Below, in pieces: positions 25,066 through 32,957 of a DNA stretch of 64,000 bases. A program made the position numbers and the translations under genes. Positions within the stretch are counted from its first letter, which is position 1, and each line of letters begins with the position of its first letter. The notes beneath the pieces are model-generated. The model was given only the letters and a program-made list of their open reading frames with translations, was not told the DNA's origin and did no database searches. Source of the DNA: CAYLLT01 sp964384465. GTDB taxonomy: Bacteria > Planctomycetota > Phycisphaerae > UBA1845 > PWPN01. The stretch spans positions 1 through 64,000 of the forward strand of contig CAYLLT010000001.1 of assembly GCA_964384465.1 (NCBI GenBank), written 5' to 3'.

Positions 25066-25896
25066 TTAGAATGAGAAAAGTTCAGAGGCGTTATCGTGCA
25101 ATACTTGCTGGATCCGCCGCTTCGACCAGCCCATCCGCTCGAAAATGTCGCACTGCTGCCGGATCGCGGCTTCCATGTCCCGGTAGTGCAGATCGCTTCC
25201 GAAAAGAATCTTCCGCGATGCCTCCGGCCAGAACAGCATCTCCTGCCACCACGAGATCGGCTTGCTGATCCGCCAGCCGTTTAGATTCCCCGACAAATCC
25301 GCGTAAATGTTCGGATGGATGCGGCAGAGCGTCGCGGCTTCCTCGCCCCAGCAGACGCCGAGGTGGGCGATGATGATCTTCAAGTGCGGAAACTCGTTGG
25401 CAATCGGCTCCAGCATGATCGGCCGGCAGCGGGCGGAACTGGCGCGGCGGCCGGCCAGCGACTCCGGCAGCATGAACGGGCCGGTATGAAACAGGCACAC
25501 GCGGTCGAGCCGCGCGGCGCGTTCATAAATCGGAAAGCATCGCTCATCATCATAATCCCACGCGGGCACATGAAACTTGACGCCGGCAAAGCCCTGCTCG
25601 GCGAAACGATCGATCCGCTCCGGTGGATCCTCTCCGATCCGAAAGTAGCCGTAGCCGAAGAAACGATCGGATCGTTTCGCAATGACCCGCGCCAGATCGT
25701 CGTTATCCACGCAACCGGATGGCTCGCTCTGCGTCAGGAACAGCCGCTGGAAGAGCTTGCCCATCGCCATCAGGCCGGCCCGCTCGACATCCAAGCGATC
25801 CATCTCCCTCAGCAGATGGTCGAGATAGTCCGGTTCGTTGATCCAGTGATGGTGAACGTCGATAATGCCCACAGGCTCATGATAGCTGAACGGCAC
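25066..25896 (-). CDS. Amidohydrolase family (TIM-barrel metal-dependent hydrolase)
   Basis: About 276 aa if it starts at GTG 25896; a second GTG at 25872 is possible, and no in-frame ATG lies near the conserved start. Upstream extension to 26019 would overlap the divergent nagB-like gene and reads as non-domain sequence. The N-terminal metal-binding motif is IIDVHHHW. Further motifs are KFHVPAWDYDDE, ILFGSDLHYRD (metal-binding Asp) and LKIIIAHLGVCWG. This is the amidohydrolase-2 group, often decarboxylases or lactonases. It diverges from the NagB-like pair with a gap of about 25 bp. Confidence 0.82.
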   Translation of the reverse strand: MPFSYHEPVGIIDVHHHWINEPDYLDHLLREMDRLDVERAGLMAMGKLFQRLFLTQSEPSGCVDNDDLARVIAKRSDRFFGYGYFRIGEDPPERIDRFAEQGFAGVKFHVPAWDYDDERCFPIYERAARLDRVCLFHTGPFMLPESLAGRRASSARCRPIMLEPIANEFPHLKIIIAHLGVCWGEEAATLCRIHPNIYADLSGNLNGWRISKPISWWQEMLFWPEASRKILFGSDLHYRDMEAAIRQQCDIFERMGWSKRRIQQVLHDNASELFSF

Positions 25897-25921
25897 GCGC
25901 GGACAAGACGGTCGGCATTCG

Positions 25922-26782
25922 ATGGGGCTGGGTGTGAATCCGTATTCCGTTCCATTCGAGCAGTTTTCAGCGTTGCGGCCGTGGCCGTTCGCGAAAGTGC
26001 CGGATGTGGCCGCGCTCAATCGACTTGTCGCGCGGGAGGTCGTGGACGCGCTGCATGCCGCCGAACGCGACGACCGCTTGCTGATGGTGATCTGCCCGGT
26101 GGGGCCGCTCGACTATGCGTACTGGGTGGAGTTGATGAACCGCGAGCAGACGAACGGCAGACGGCTCATCGCGATCAACATGGATGAGTACCTCGACGAA
26201 CACGACGCCTGGGTCGATCTGTCGCATCCGCTCAGCTTCCGGCGGTTCATGCGCGAGAACCTGTTCGATCGCCTGAAGGATCGGGCCCGCGTGCCGGACG
26301 AGAACTTCCACTGTCCGCCGGCGGGTGCGCCGGAAGCGACCACTGCGCTGATCGAAAAGCATGGTGGGGCGGACCTGTGTTACGGCGGCATGGGCCTCAC
26401 CGGCCATTTCGCGTTCAACGATCCGCCCGAACCCGGCGAACCGGTGGATGACGACGCCGTGCGTTCCACCCGCACGCGCAAGCTCACCATCTCCCGCGAG
26501 AGTCAGGCCCAGATGTGCATGGGCGGCACCGGCGGCAACTGGGACATCATCCCGAAGCGGGCGGTGACGCTCGGCATGTACGAGCTGCTCATGAGCCGCA
26601 AAATCCACCTGACGTTTATGCGGAGCTGGCACACGGGCGTGCTGCGGCGGGCGCTGTTCGGGCCGGTGGGGGGGCAATGTCCCGGCTCCTTCGTGCAGCA
26701 GCATCCGAATGTACAGGTGACGCTGACCGATCTGGCCTCTGAGTTGCCGCTGATCCACGTTGCCCAGCGCATCGACGAATAG
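25922..26782 (+). CDS. NagB-like glucosamine-6-phosphate isomerase family, copy 1
   Basis: 286 aa with the NagB/RpiA fold. It has the INMDEY loop (residues ~85-90), the SHPLSF block and a MGLTGHFAFNDPP segment. The catalytic Asp of the E. coli GxDGH motif is Thr here (GLTGH, ~158-162), although the His is kept, and the usual NEP is NDP. This suggests altered or lost deaminase chemistry: a sugar-phosphate isomerase or lactonase role is possible. A second copy follows (26936). The ribosome-binding site is weak. Confidence 0.85.
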   Translation: MGLGVNPYSVPFEQFSALRPWPFAKVPDVAALNRLVAREVVDALHAAERDDRLLMVICPVGPLDYAYWVELMNREQTNGRRLIAINMDEYLDEHDAWVDLSHPLSFRRFMRENLFDRLKDRARVPDENFHCPPAGAPEATTALIEKHGGADLCYGGMGLTGHFAFNDPPEPGEPVDDDAVRSTRTRKLTISRESQAQMCMGGTGGNWDIIPKRAVTLGMYELLMSRKIHLTFMRSWHTGVLRRALFGPVGGQCPGSFVQQHPNVQVTLTDLASELPLIHVAQRIDE

Positions 26783-26823
26783 ACGCATCGCTGAATAGAA
26801 GAGAATAAGGAATGCAGGAATGG

Positions 26824-26912
26824 AGGAACCCAGGAAGAAGACGACTTGAGAGAGACTCAGTGTCTCAGGCGCTTTCATTCTCATTTCATGGCTTCCTCTC
26901 TTCCTGGTTTCC
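26824..26912. repeat. Imperfect hairpin between the two NagB-like genes
   Basis: GGAACCCAGGAAGA (26824-26837) pairs with TCTTCCTGGTTTCC (26899-26912) with one mismatch. The intervening ~60 bp contain a further short inverted pair (GAGAC/GTCTC). It could modulate readthrough between the two genes; no T-run is present. Confidence 0.5.
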
Positions 26913-26935
26913 TTATATGAATTTCAAAGTGCCGA

Positions 26936-27781
26936 ATGAACCGCGCTGATGAAATCCGACTGCTGAATCGACAGACCGCCGAAGAGCTGAAAACGCGCGC
27001 GGGCGGACATCTCGTTGTGCTGGAGAATCTCGATGCGCTGCACATTCATCTCGCCACTTCAATAGCGGATGTAGTTAGGAGCAATAATCAGGCCAGCCGC
27101 GCGACCACGCTGATCCTTCCATACGGCCCAACCGGGCAATACCCGCTGCTGCGCGACATCGTGAATCGCGAGCGGCTGAGCCTCCGTCAAACGACCCTCT
27201 TTTTCATGGACGAATACGCCGACGCATCAGGCCGGGTCGTGCCCGTTGCGCACCCGCTTAGCTTCCGCGGCGGTATGCGTTGGCTCTGGGATGCCCTCGC
27301 CCCGGAGCTGCGGCCCCAGCCGTCGAACATCATTTTCCCCGACGAGAACAACATCGACCGCCTTGACGACATGATCCGCTCCGCCGGCGGCGTCGACGTC
27401 TGCTACGGCGGCGTCGGCATCCACGGCCACATCGCGTTCAACGAGCCTGAGTCAGGTGTTCGCGATTCGACGTGTCGCCTCGTGCGCCTCAACGATTTCA
27501 CCGTGACCATCAACGCGATCCGCTCACAAATCGGCGGCGACCTGGAGAACTTTCCACGCTACGCCTTTACGCTGGGCATGCGGCAGTGCCTCTCCGCGCG
27601 CCAGATCCGTTTGTATTGCCGCTGCGATGTGCCCGGCCTCGACTGGGCCAGCACCATCCTGCGCCTGGCGGTGCTCGGCGAGCCCGGTGATGATTACCCG
27701 GTGACCTGGGTCCGCGAACATCCCGACTGGCGGGTCATTACCGATCAGCACACTGCTAACGCACCAAAGTATTCTCTGTGA
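26936..27781 (+). CDS. NagB-like glucosamine-6-phosphate isomerase family, copy 2
   Basis: 281 aa, paralogous to copy 1: FFMDEYAD (residues ~89-95), AHPLSFRGGM and GGVGIHGHIAFNEPE. The GxDGH Asp is replaced by His (GIHGH), while His and NEP are intact. The C-terminus (CRCDVPGLDWASTILRLAVLG) matches copy 1. Two divergent copies in tandem suggest a heteromeric or two-step use of related amino-sugar phosphates. It follows copy 1 by 153 bp. Confidence 0.85.
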   Translation: MNRADEIRLLNRQTAEELKTRAGGHLVVLENLDALHIHLATSIADVVRSNNQASRATTLILPYGPTGQYPLLRDIVNRERLSLRQTTLFFMDEYADASGRVVPVAHPLSFRGGMRWLWDALAPELRPQPSNIIFPDENNIDRLDDMIRSAGGVDVCYGGVGIHGHIAFNEPESGVRDSTCRLVRLNDFTVTINAIRSQIGGDLENFPRYAFTLGMRQCLSARQIRLYCRCDVPGLDWASTILRLAVLGEPGDDYPVTWVREHPDWRVITDQHTANAPKYSL

Positions 27782-27810
27782 CTCTGGACGTGGGTCTTGT
27801 CATGGATTCG

Positions 27811-28071
27811 CTATCGGTATACGTCTCTGCGATGACCGATCTTCAACACAATCACGATCAACCGCTTTTGCTCCACGCTATAGAGAATGCGATATCGGCC
27901 TACGCGGATTCGGTACACGTCGTTGTACCCGGCGAGTTTGCGGCACCCGCGCGGGTGCGGATCGCTCGACAATTCGAGAATCGCCTTGGCAACTCGGATT
28001 TGAACATCCTTAGCCAGCTTCTTGAACTGGCGTTCCGCCGTCGCCGAAATCTCGATTTTATATTTTGTCAT
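27811..28071 (-). CDS. RelE/ParE family toxin
   Basis: 86 aa with the classic RelE-like pattern: YKIEISATAERQFKKLAKDVQ, LAGYNDVYRIRVGRYRILYSVE and a C-terminal VIVLKIGHRRDVYR. The C-terminal His-Arg-Arg-x-x-Tyr carries the residues expected for mRNA cleavage on the ribosome. The gene overlaps the antitoxin stop by 14 bp. It belongs to an intact type II toxin-antitoxin module. Confidence 0.92.
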   Translation of the reverse strand: MTKYKIEISATAERQFKKLAKDVQIRVAKAILELSSDPHPRGCRKLAGYNDVYRIRVGRYRILYSVEQKRLIVIVLKIGHRRDVYR

Positions 28072-28282
28072 CTAATGCGAGCTCGGCCAGCAGTTTTCTG
28101 AAAGGCTTGGTAGGCTCGCGGCGGATCGGCAAGATATCTTCGACGTCTTGGAGTTCCTCCAGCTTATCGAGGATCGCATCCTCGATAAAGCGGTTCATCT
28201 TCAGACCCCGGCTTTCACAGACCGCCTCCACTACTTTCTTGACTTTCGCATCGATCCGCGCGCCCACTTGAACTTTGGCCAT
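28058..28282 (-). CDS. Antitoxin of the RelE module (RHH-like)
   Basis: 74 aa. AKVQVGARIDAKVKKVVEAVCESRGL looks like a ribbon-helix-helix strand and helix, followed by NRFIEDAILDKLEELQ and an acidic tail that should wrap the toxin. AAGGAG lies nine bases upstream of the ATG. The promoter at 28309-28338 is nearly consensus. Confidence 0.88.
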   Translation of the reverse strand: MAKVQVGARIDAKVKKVVEAVCESRGLKMNRFIEDAILDKLEELQDVEDILPIRREPTKPFRKLLAELALDDKI

Positions 28283-28308
28283 GATGAACTCTCCTTCACC
28301 AGCGATTT

Positions 28309-28338
28309 ATTATAGCATTTGATAGCTTATGTTGTCAA
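28309..28338 (-). promoter_or_regulatory. Consensus sigma70-type promoter of the RelE module
   Basis: On the minus strand TTGACA (plus-strand 28333-28338) and TATAAT (28309-28314) are both perfect with an 18-bp spacer. The spacer carries two GCTAT repeats, a plausible operator for the antitoxin-toxin complex. Confidence 0.8.
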
Positions 28339-28366
28339 TCGTATGAACTCATTGGCTTAGCGCGCC

Positions 28367-28396
28367 TTGCCGATCCTGGCCCGGGTGAGGTATAAA
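28367..28396 (+). promoter_or_regulatory. Candidate promoter of the DUF4838-symporter operon
   Basis: TTGCCG (28367-28372) and TATAAA (28391-28396) with an 18-bp spacer, 27 bp before the ATG at 28423. Confidence 0.45.
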
Positions 28397-28422
28397 CCTC
28401 CGAGTTCACCGTGAAAGGACGC

Positions 28423-30312
28423 ATGATGCGGCTGTGCTTTATTGGTGCGATCGTCCTGTTGATCGCCCCGACGACCGGCGCTGAGGAACTGACCCTTGCC
28501 AGCGGAGGCCAGCCTATCGCTTTGGTCAGGTCATTCGGCGAATCAACAGAGGCAGAACTGTTTGCCAAAGCTGAACTCAATCGGTATCTGAAGCAGATCT
28601 CTTCGGCAAACTTCGTTGTGAAGCCCACATCAGCGCAATCTGCTTGGATCGTCCTCTCCCGCCAGTCCGCCCCCGGACTCGATACTGTACAGCCGCCGCT
28701 TCCCAAGCTGAACGCGGAAGGCTACGCGTTGGCCGTCCGGGGCAAACAGATCTATTTGATCGGTGCGGATGATCGTGGCGTGTGGTACGCCGTGTACGCA
28801 TTTCTGGAGCGGTTGGGTTGCAGATGGCTCGCACCGGCGTTCGCGTTCTACGACGGCCACCACGAATCTGTCCCGACCTCGAAGGAACTGCGCTTCTCCT
28901 TGAGCGAAGATTTCGTCGATCGACCCGCGCTGGCCTTCCGCAAGCTGTATGTTGAAGAAGGCCACTCGCACAACGCTGAAAACCTCAAACAGCTCGTGGA
29001 ATGGATGCCCAAGCTGCGTTTCAACACGCTGGTGGTCCCAATCAACTACCAGGGTCGCGATCGCGTCCGCTGGGACAATTGGCGGGAGGCGCTGACGCCG
29101 GAACTCAAACGCCGCGGCATCATCATCGAAGTCGGCGGCCACGGTTATCAGAACTTTCTGAACGCGGGGATGGACCAAGGCCTCTTCTTCACCGAGCACA
29201 CCGAATGGTTCGGCAAGAACGAACGGGGAAAACGCACGCCGCAGCAGAACCGCGTGATCTGTACGTTGAACCACCATGCCGTGGGTTACCTTCAGCAGAA
29301 CGTGCTGAAGTACTTGAAGGAGCACCCGGAGATCGAGATCTTCGACTTCTGGCCGCCGGATGGAGCCGCGTGGTGCACGTGCGAACCGTGCAAGAAGCTG
29401 GGCAGCCCATCACAGCGGCACGCGCTACTCGTCGCACAGACGGCTCAGGTCGTGAAACGCGAGCGGTCCGGCGTTCGCGTCGAATGCATCGCTTATTCCA
29501 GTTACCTCGAGCCGCCGTCGGAAATTCCGTTCGACAAATCGGTGCTCGTTGATTTCTGCCCGATCAGCCAGTCCTTCGAGCGCCAGATCAACGATCCCGA
29601 GTCACAAGTCAACGCCGGTTACGCTGAAGCGCTCAAGGGCTGGCTCGAAAAGTATAAGGGCGATATCAGCATCTACTCGTACTATCGCAAATATGCGTGG
29701 GCGAGCCTGCCGATCATCATCCCTCACTACATGCAGAACGATCTGCGTTTCTATCAGCAGGCGGGCGTGCACGGTATCTCCAGCTATGCCGAGCCCGGCG
29801 ACTGGTTCACGTATGAGCTGAATCACTACGTCCTCGGCCATCTGGCGTGGAACCCGGACGTGAACGTGGACGACCTCATTCGCGAGTTCTGTACCGCGCG
29901 TTACGGATTGGCCGCCAAGTTCGCCGAGAAGGCCCTGAGCGTGCTGGAAGAAGTGACGCGCCGCGCTTGCAGCATCCCCTCCACCAGCTTGAAGTCGCCG
30001 GCCGAATACAAAGATTTCGCCGACAAAATCGATGCCATGCTCCAGGGGGCGGACGTGGTCCGTCAGGCCCACGAGCGCGATCCGGTGCTGGTCGCGCACT
30101 TGATGCGGCTTCGGCTGATGCTGGAATACGCCGCTCGCGACATCGCCATCCAGCGCCTCCGGGCCGAGAAGGCGCCCCGCGCGGAGATTCAAGCCCGCGT
30201 GGACGAACTCGCGGAATTTCTAAAAAAGAACGCGGACGAGGGCGTTTTCCTCTGGCATCAGCGACTCGAACCGGCCGGCCAATACAAAAGATACGGCCTG
30301 GCCAAGAAGTAG
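28423..30312 (+). CDS. Secreted DUF4838 protein, GH20-like N-terminal domain
   Basis: About 629 aa. The ATG at 28423 is chosen because AAAGGA lies just upstream; a GTG twelve bases earlier is possible. The signal peptide ends near residue 20 (TTGA-EE). Residues ~20-150 resemble the GH20/GH67-type N-terminal domain (SAWIVLSRQS, YALAVRGKQIYLIGADDRGVWYAVYAFLE-RLGCRWLAP). The rest is a TIM-barrel-like domain (DUF4838) with acidic candidates around FWPPDGAAWCTCEPCKKLG and YAEPGDWFTYEL. It is probably an exo-glycosidase on hexuronide or N-acetylhexosamine substrates. It is followed after 9 bp by a symporter. Confidence 0.85.
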   Translation: MMRLCFIGAIVLLIAPTTGAEELTLASGGQPIALVRSFGESTEAELFAKAELNRYLKQISSANFVVKPTSAQSAWIVLSRQSAPGLDTVQPPLPKLNAEGYALAVRGKQIYLIGADDRGVWYAVYAFLERLGCRWLAPAFAFYDGHHESVPTSKELRFSLSEDFVDRPALAFRKLYVEEGHSHNAENLKQLVEWMPKLRFNTLVVPINYQGRDRVRWDNWREALTPELKRRGIIIEVGGHGYQNFLNAGMDQGLFFTEHTEWFGKNERGKRTPQQNRVICTLNHHAVGYLQQNVLKYLKEHPEIEIFDFWPPDGAAWCTCEPCKKLGSPSQRHALLVAQTAQVVKRERSGVRVECIAYSSYLEPPSEIPFDKSVLVDFCPISQSFERQINDPESQVNAGYAEALKGWLEKYKGDISIYSYYRKYAWASLPIIIPHYMQNDLRFYQQAGVHGISSYAEPGDWFTYELNHYVLGHLAWNPDVNVDDLIREFCTARYGLAAKFAEKALSVLEEVTRRACSIPSTSLKSPAEYKDFADKIDAMLQGADVVRQAHERDPVLVAHLMRLRLMLEYAARDIAIQRLRAEKAPRAEIQARVDELAEFLKKNADEGVFLWHQRLEPAGQYKRYGLAKK

Positions 30313-30321
30313 ACGAACTTC

Positions 30322-32055
30322 ATGTCCCCGATCGACATCGCGCTGGTGATTGGTTTTCTCGTCCTGATGTTCCTCGCGGGCATCTACTTCTCGCGCTGGA
30401 TCAAAGAAGCCGACGACTTCTATGTTGCCGGCCGCCAGCTCACGCCGTTCATCCTCGCCGCCACCATCACCGCCACCAACGTCAACATGTACAGCTTCAT
30501 TGGCCAGGCCGGCTCCGCCTACAAGAGCGGCCTGGGCATCATCTGGCACACCTGGGTCGGCAACATGATGCTGGTGTTTGCAGGTATCGTGGTGGTGCCG
30601 ATGATGCGCCGCCTTAAAATCCGGACCCTGCCCGAACTGCTCGAGATGCGCTACAACCGCCACATCCGGCTCTTCGTGGGCGTCCTGTGGGCGCTAAAGC
30701 TCTGCTTCTGGCTGGCGGTCATCCTCACCGCGGCCACAACGGCGGCTAAAGGCATCACGGGTACGCAGAACGCCTGGCCGTGGTTCGTTGCGTTCGCGGT
30801 CATCGCCATCATCTACAGCTCCGTCGGCGGCGCCTGGGCCGTGGCCATGACCGATACCATTCAGTTCGTCATCATGCTCGGCGGTGCGCTGATCGTACTG
30901 CCGCTGGCCATGAGCAAAGTCGGCTGGATGCCGAATCTCATCGAAAAACTCAAGGCGTCGCCGGCCACCGCCGGCCACCTCGAACTCGTCTCACGCGGCC
31001 AGGAGTTCAACTGGCTGTTCATCGTCTCGATGATCCTGCTCTCAACGAAGTGGGCGTGCATCGATCAGGGCATCCTCCAGCGGGCCTTCGGCGGACGCGA
31101 CCCGCGCACGGTTGCCAAGGGCATGGTCCTCTCCGGTATCATCACCACGCCCTTCGCGTTCCTGTGGCTGCTGCCGGCGCTCGCGGTGACACAGCTTGTG
31201 CCCGGGCTTGAAAAGGGCGATGAGGCGATGCCTTTGTTTTTTGCCCGGTATCTGCCCGTCGGCGTTCTCGGCGTGGTCATGTGCGGCCTGCTGGCTTCAC
31301 AGATGTCCACCATCAGCGCCGACATCAACTCCGTCGCCACGCTTTTTGCGAACGACGTTTACAACAACCTCAACCGAAATGCGTCGCCGCGAAATCTCCT
31401 GCGCGTGGTGCGTTTCGCCACGCTCGCCGCCGGACTGCTGATGATCCTCTTCGCGCAATATGTCGTCAGCCGCTTCGACACCGTCGTGCAGGCGAACCTC
31501 ACGGTCGTCGCCATCATTGACATGCCCATCTTCGTGATCGCGATCGTCTACGGCCTGCTGTGGCGGCGAACCAACTGGCAAGGCGCGGTAGGGGGGTATG
31601 TCGTCGGCGCGCTGGCGGGGGCGCTGTGTTACCGCTATTTCGACAACGGTCCGCACCTCGATCAATATTGGATCGTGCAGCGTGTATTCGGGCACTCGCC
31701 GGACTGGAAACTGTGGGCCAAGAGCCTGGCGGCGATCGCAAGCACAGCGGCCGCTCTGATCGCCACGCCGCTGGTCACGTTCTGCTTCCCGCGCCCGGCA
31801 CAAACGCCCGACATGGAGCGAATCTACCAGGCCTTTTCAGCCAGCGAGGGCGAGAAAGCCGAGGGCGCCGGTTTCGGGCTGATCCCGAAATCCGCCCGCG
31901 GCAAACTGGGCCTGCTCCTGCTGGCGGGAGGCTTCCTTGTGTTTCTGTTCGGCGTACTTTCCGCCAGCGTCGGCTTTTCCGCCGCCTCATCCACTGCTGT
32001 CGCCGGCATGTTGGTATTCTTTACGGGAGGTCTCGTGCGCGTTTACAGTGATTAA
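30322..32055 (+). CDS. Sodium/solute symporter (SSS family)
   Basis: 577 aa with about 14 membrane segments. Early signature: YFSRWIKEADDFYVAGRQL, then ITATNVNMYSFIGQAGSAYKSGLG. The later block GLLASQMSTISADINSVATLFANDVY contains the conserved Na-site Ser residues typical of SglT-like and related SSS transporters. It probably imports the sugar or acid released by the DUF4838 protein, whose gene ends 9 bp upstream. A small membrane peptide gene follows at 32124. Confidence 0.95.
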   Translation: MSPIDIALVIGFLVLMFLAGIYFSRWIKEADDFYVAGRQLTPFILAATITATNVNMYSFIGQAGSAYKSGLGIIWHTWVGNMMLVFAGIVVVPMMRRLKIRTLPELLEMRYNRHIRLFVGVLWALKLCFWLAVILTAATTAAKGITGTQNAWPWFVAFAVIAIIYSSVGGAWAVAMTDTIQFVIMLGGALIVLPLAMSKVGWMPNLIEKLKASPATAGHLELVSRGQEFNWLFIVSMILLSTKWACIDQGILQRAFGGRDPRTVAKGMVLSGIITTPFAFLWLLPALAVTQLVPGLEKGDEAMPLFFARYLPVGVLGVVMCGLLASQMSTISADINSVATLFANDVYNNLNRNASPRNLLRVVRFATLAAGLLMILFAQYVVSRFDTVVQANLTVVAIIDMPIFVIAIVYGLLWRRTNWQGAVGGYVVGALAGALCYRYFDNGPHLDQYWIVQRVFGHSPDWKLWAKSLAAIASTAAALIATPLVTFCFPRPAQTPDMERIYQAFSASEGEKAEGAGFGLIPKSARGKLGLLLLAGGFLVFLFGVLSASVGFSAASSTAVAGMLVFFTGGLVRVYSD

Positions 32056-32056
32056 A

Positions 32057-32097
32057 TGCGAGTGCAGGTCACTCGCAGGGCGGGCAATTCCCGCCCT
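32057..32097. repeat. Two abutting hairpins after the symporter
   Basis: TGCGAGTG/CACTCGCA (32057-32064 with 32070-32077) and AGGGCGGG/CCCGCCCT (32077-32084 with 32090-32097) share one base and lie between the symporter stop and the small ORF. There is no T-run, so an mRNA-stabilising or processing role is more likely than termination. Confidence 0.6.
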
Positions 32098-32123
32098 ATT
32101 CAGGAGAAATCAAGGAGACTACT

Positions 32124-32243
32124 TTGTTCGACTGGATGACCTGGGGCATCTGGATGATCGGTTTCGTGATCCTGGTGATCTGGATCATTGTGCCTATCCG
32201 CGAGTTCCGCGACATGCGCCGCCGCATTCAGCGCCGCGACTGA
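32124..32243 (+). CDS. 39-residue single-pass membrane protein, candidate symporter accessory subunit
   Basis: A TTG start six bases after AAGGAG opens a 39-codon frame ending in TGA at 32241-32243. The product begins MFDWMTWGIWMIGFVILVIW and continues with a short hydrophobic end, a Pro turn and a very basic tail (RDMRRRIQRRD): one membrane helix with a cytosolic positive C-terminus. It follows the symporter by 68 bp on the same strand. Small accessory proteins of this shape are known beside SSS transporters. The strong ribosome-binding site and the membrane-helix composition support it. Confidence 0.75.
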   Translation: MFDWMTWGIWMIGFVILVIWIIVPIREFRDMRRRIQRRD

Positions 32244-32311
32244 GAGAATACCTCTTGGCTTCCGTAGCCGCACGTTGGTAGAATAGATATAGCCAAATGG
32301 CAGGAACCGCT

Positions 32312-32626
32312 ATGATCGACGTGGGCCTCGACAGGCATATTGAAATCTCACCTGCTCGCCGTACAGGCCGACCTGTTATCAGTGGTACTCGACTGGCAGT
32401 GGCAGACATAGTGATCATGCACTTGCGGCTCGCTTACGCGCTGGAGGAGATTGCAGCGAAATTCGATGTTCCATTGAGTGCGGTCCATGCGGCTATGGCT
32501 TACTACTACGACCACAAATCCGAGATCGACGAGAGGATCGACGAAGACCAGACCTACGTGGCGGCATTCAAACAGAATAACCCATCTCCTCTACAGGAAA
32601 AGCTCCGGGCCTTGGGCCGTGACTGA
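32312..32626 (+). CDS. DUF433 family antitoxin
   Basis: About 104 aa from ATG 32312 (AGGA upstream); ATG 32297 would add five residues. DUF433 signature: RTGRPVISGTRLAVADIVIMHLRLAYALEEIAAKFDVPLSAVHAAMAYYYDHKSEID, with a winged-helix-like DNA-binding domain. It overlaps the following PIN-like toxin gene by 8 bp (GTGACTGA), the usual antitoxin-toxin order. Confidence 0.9.
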   Translation: MIDVGLDRHIEISPARRTGRPVISGTRLAVADIVIMHLRLAYALEEIAAKFDVPLSAVHAAMAYYYDHKSEIDERIDEDQTYVAAFKQNNPSPLQEKLRALGRD

Positions 32627-32951
32627 TATCCTTTTTCATCTGGACGAGAACGTTGACACGGATCTGGCCAAGGCTCTTCGCCGACACGGGATCGATGTCA
32701 CGACGTCGCAGGAGCAGGGACTCCGCACGCGGGAGGATGCCGCACAACTGGAGTTCATTCGACGGCAGGGCCGCGCTATCATCACACACGATCCCGATTT
32801 CCTACGATTCGCCAGTCAGGGCGTCGAGCACCCGGGAATCATCTTCTGCGAGCAACAATCGCGCTCGATTGGGCAGATGGTGCGTGCTTTGATCCTCATT
32901 CACGAAATAGTCACCGCCGAGGAGATGGTTGGAAGAGTGCAGTTCATCTGA
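32619..32951 (+). CDS. DUF5615 PIN-like toxin
   Basis: 110 aa from GTG 32619, inside the last codons of the DUF433 gene; longer starts read in a shadow frame of that gene. The N-terminus FHLDENVDTDLAKALRRHGIDV holds the first acidic residues of the PIN-like active site, TREDAAQLEFIRRQGRAIITHDPDFLRF the rest. The family is a probable RNase toxin neutralised by DUF433 partners. Confidence 0.9.
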   Translation: MTDILFHLDENVDTDLAKALRRHGIDVTTSQEQGLRTREDAAQLEFIRRQGRAIITHDPDFLRFASQGVEHPGIIFCEQQSRSIGQMVRALILIHEIVTAEEMVGRVQFI

Positions 32952-32957
32952 TGCCGT

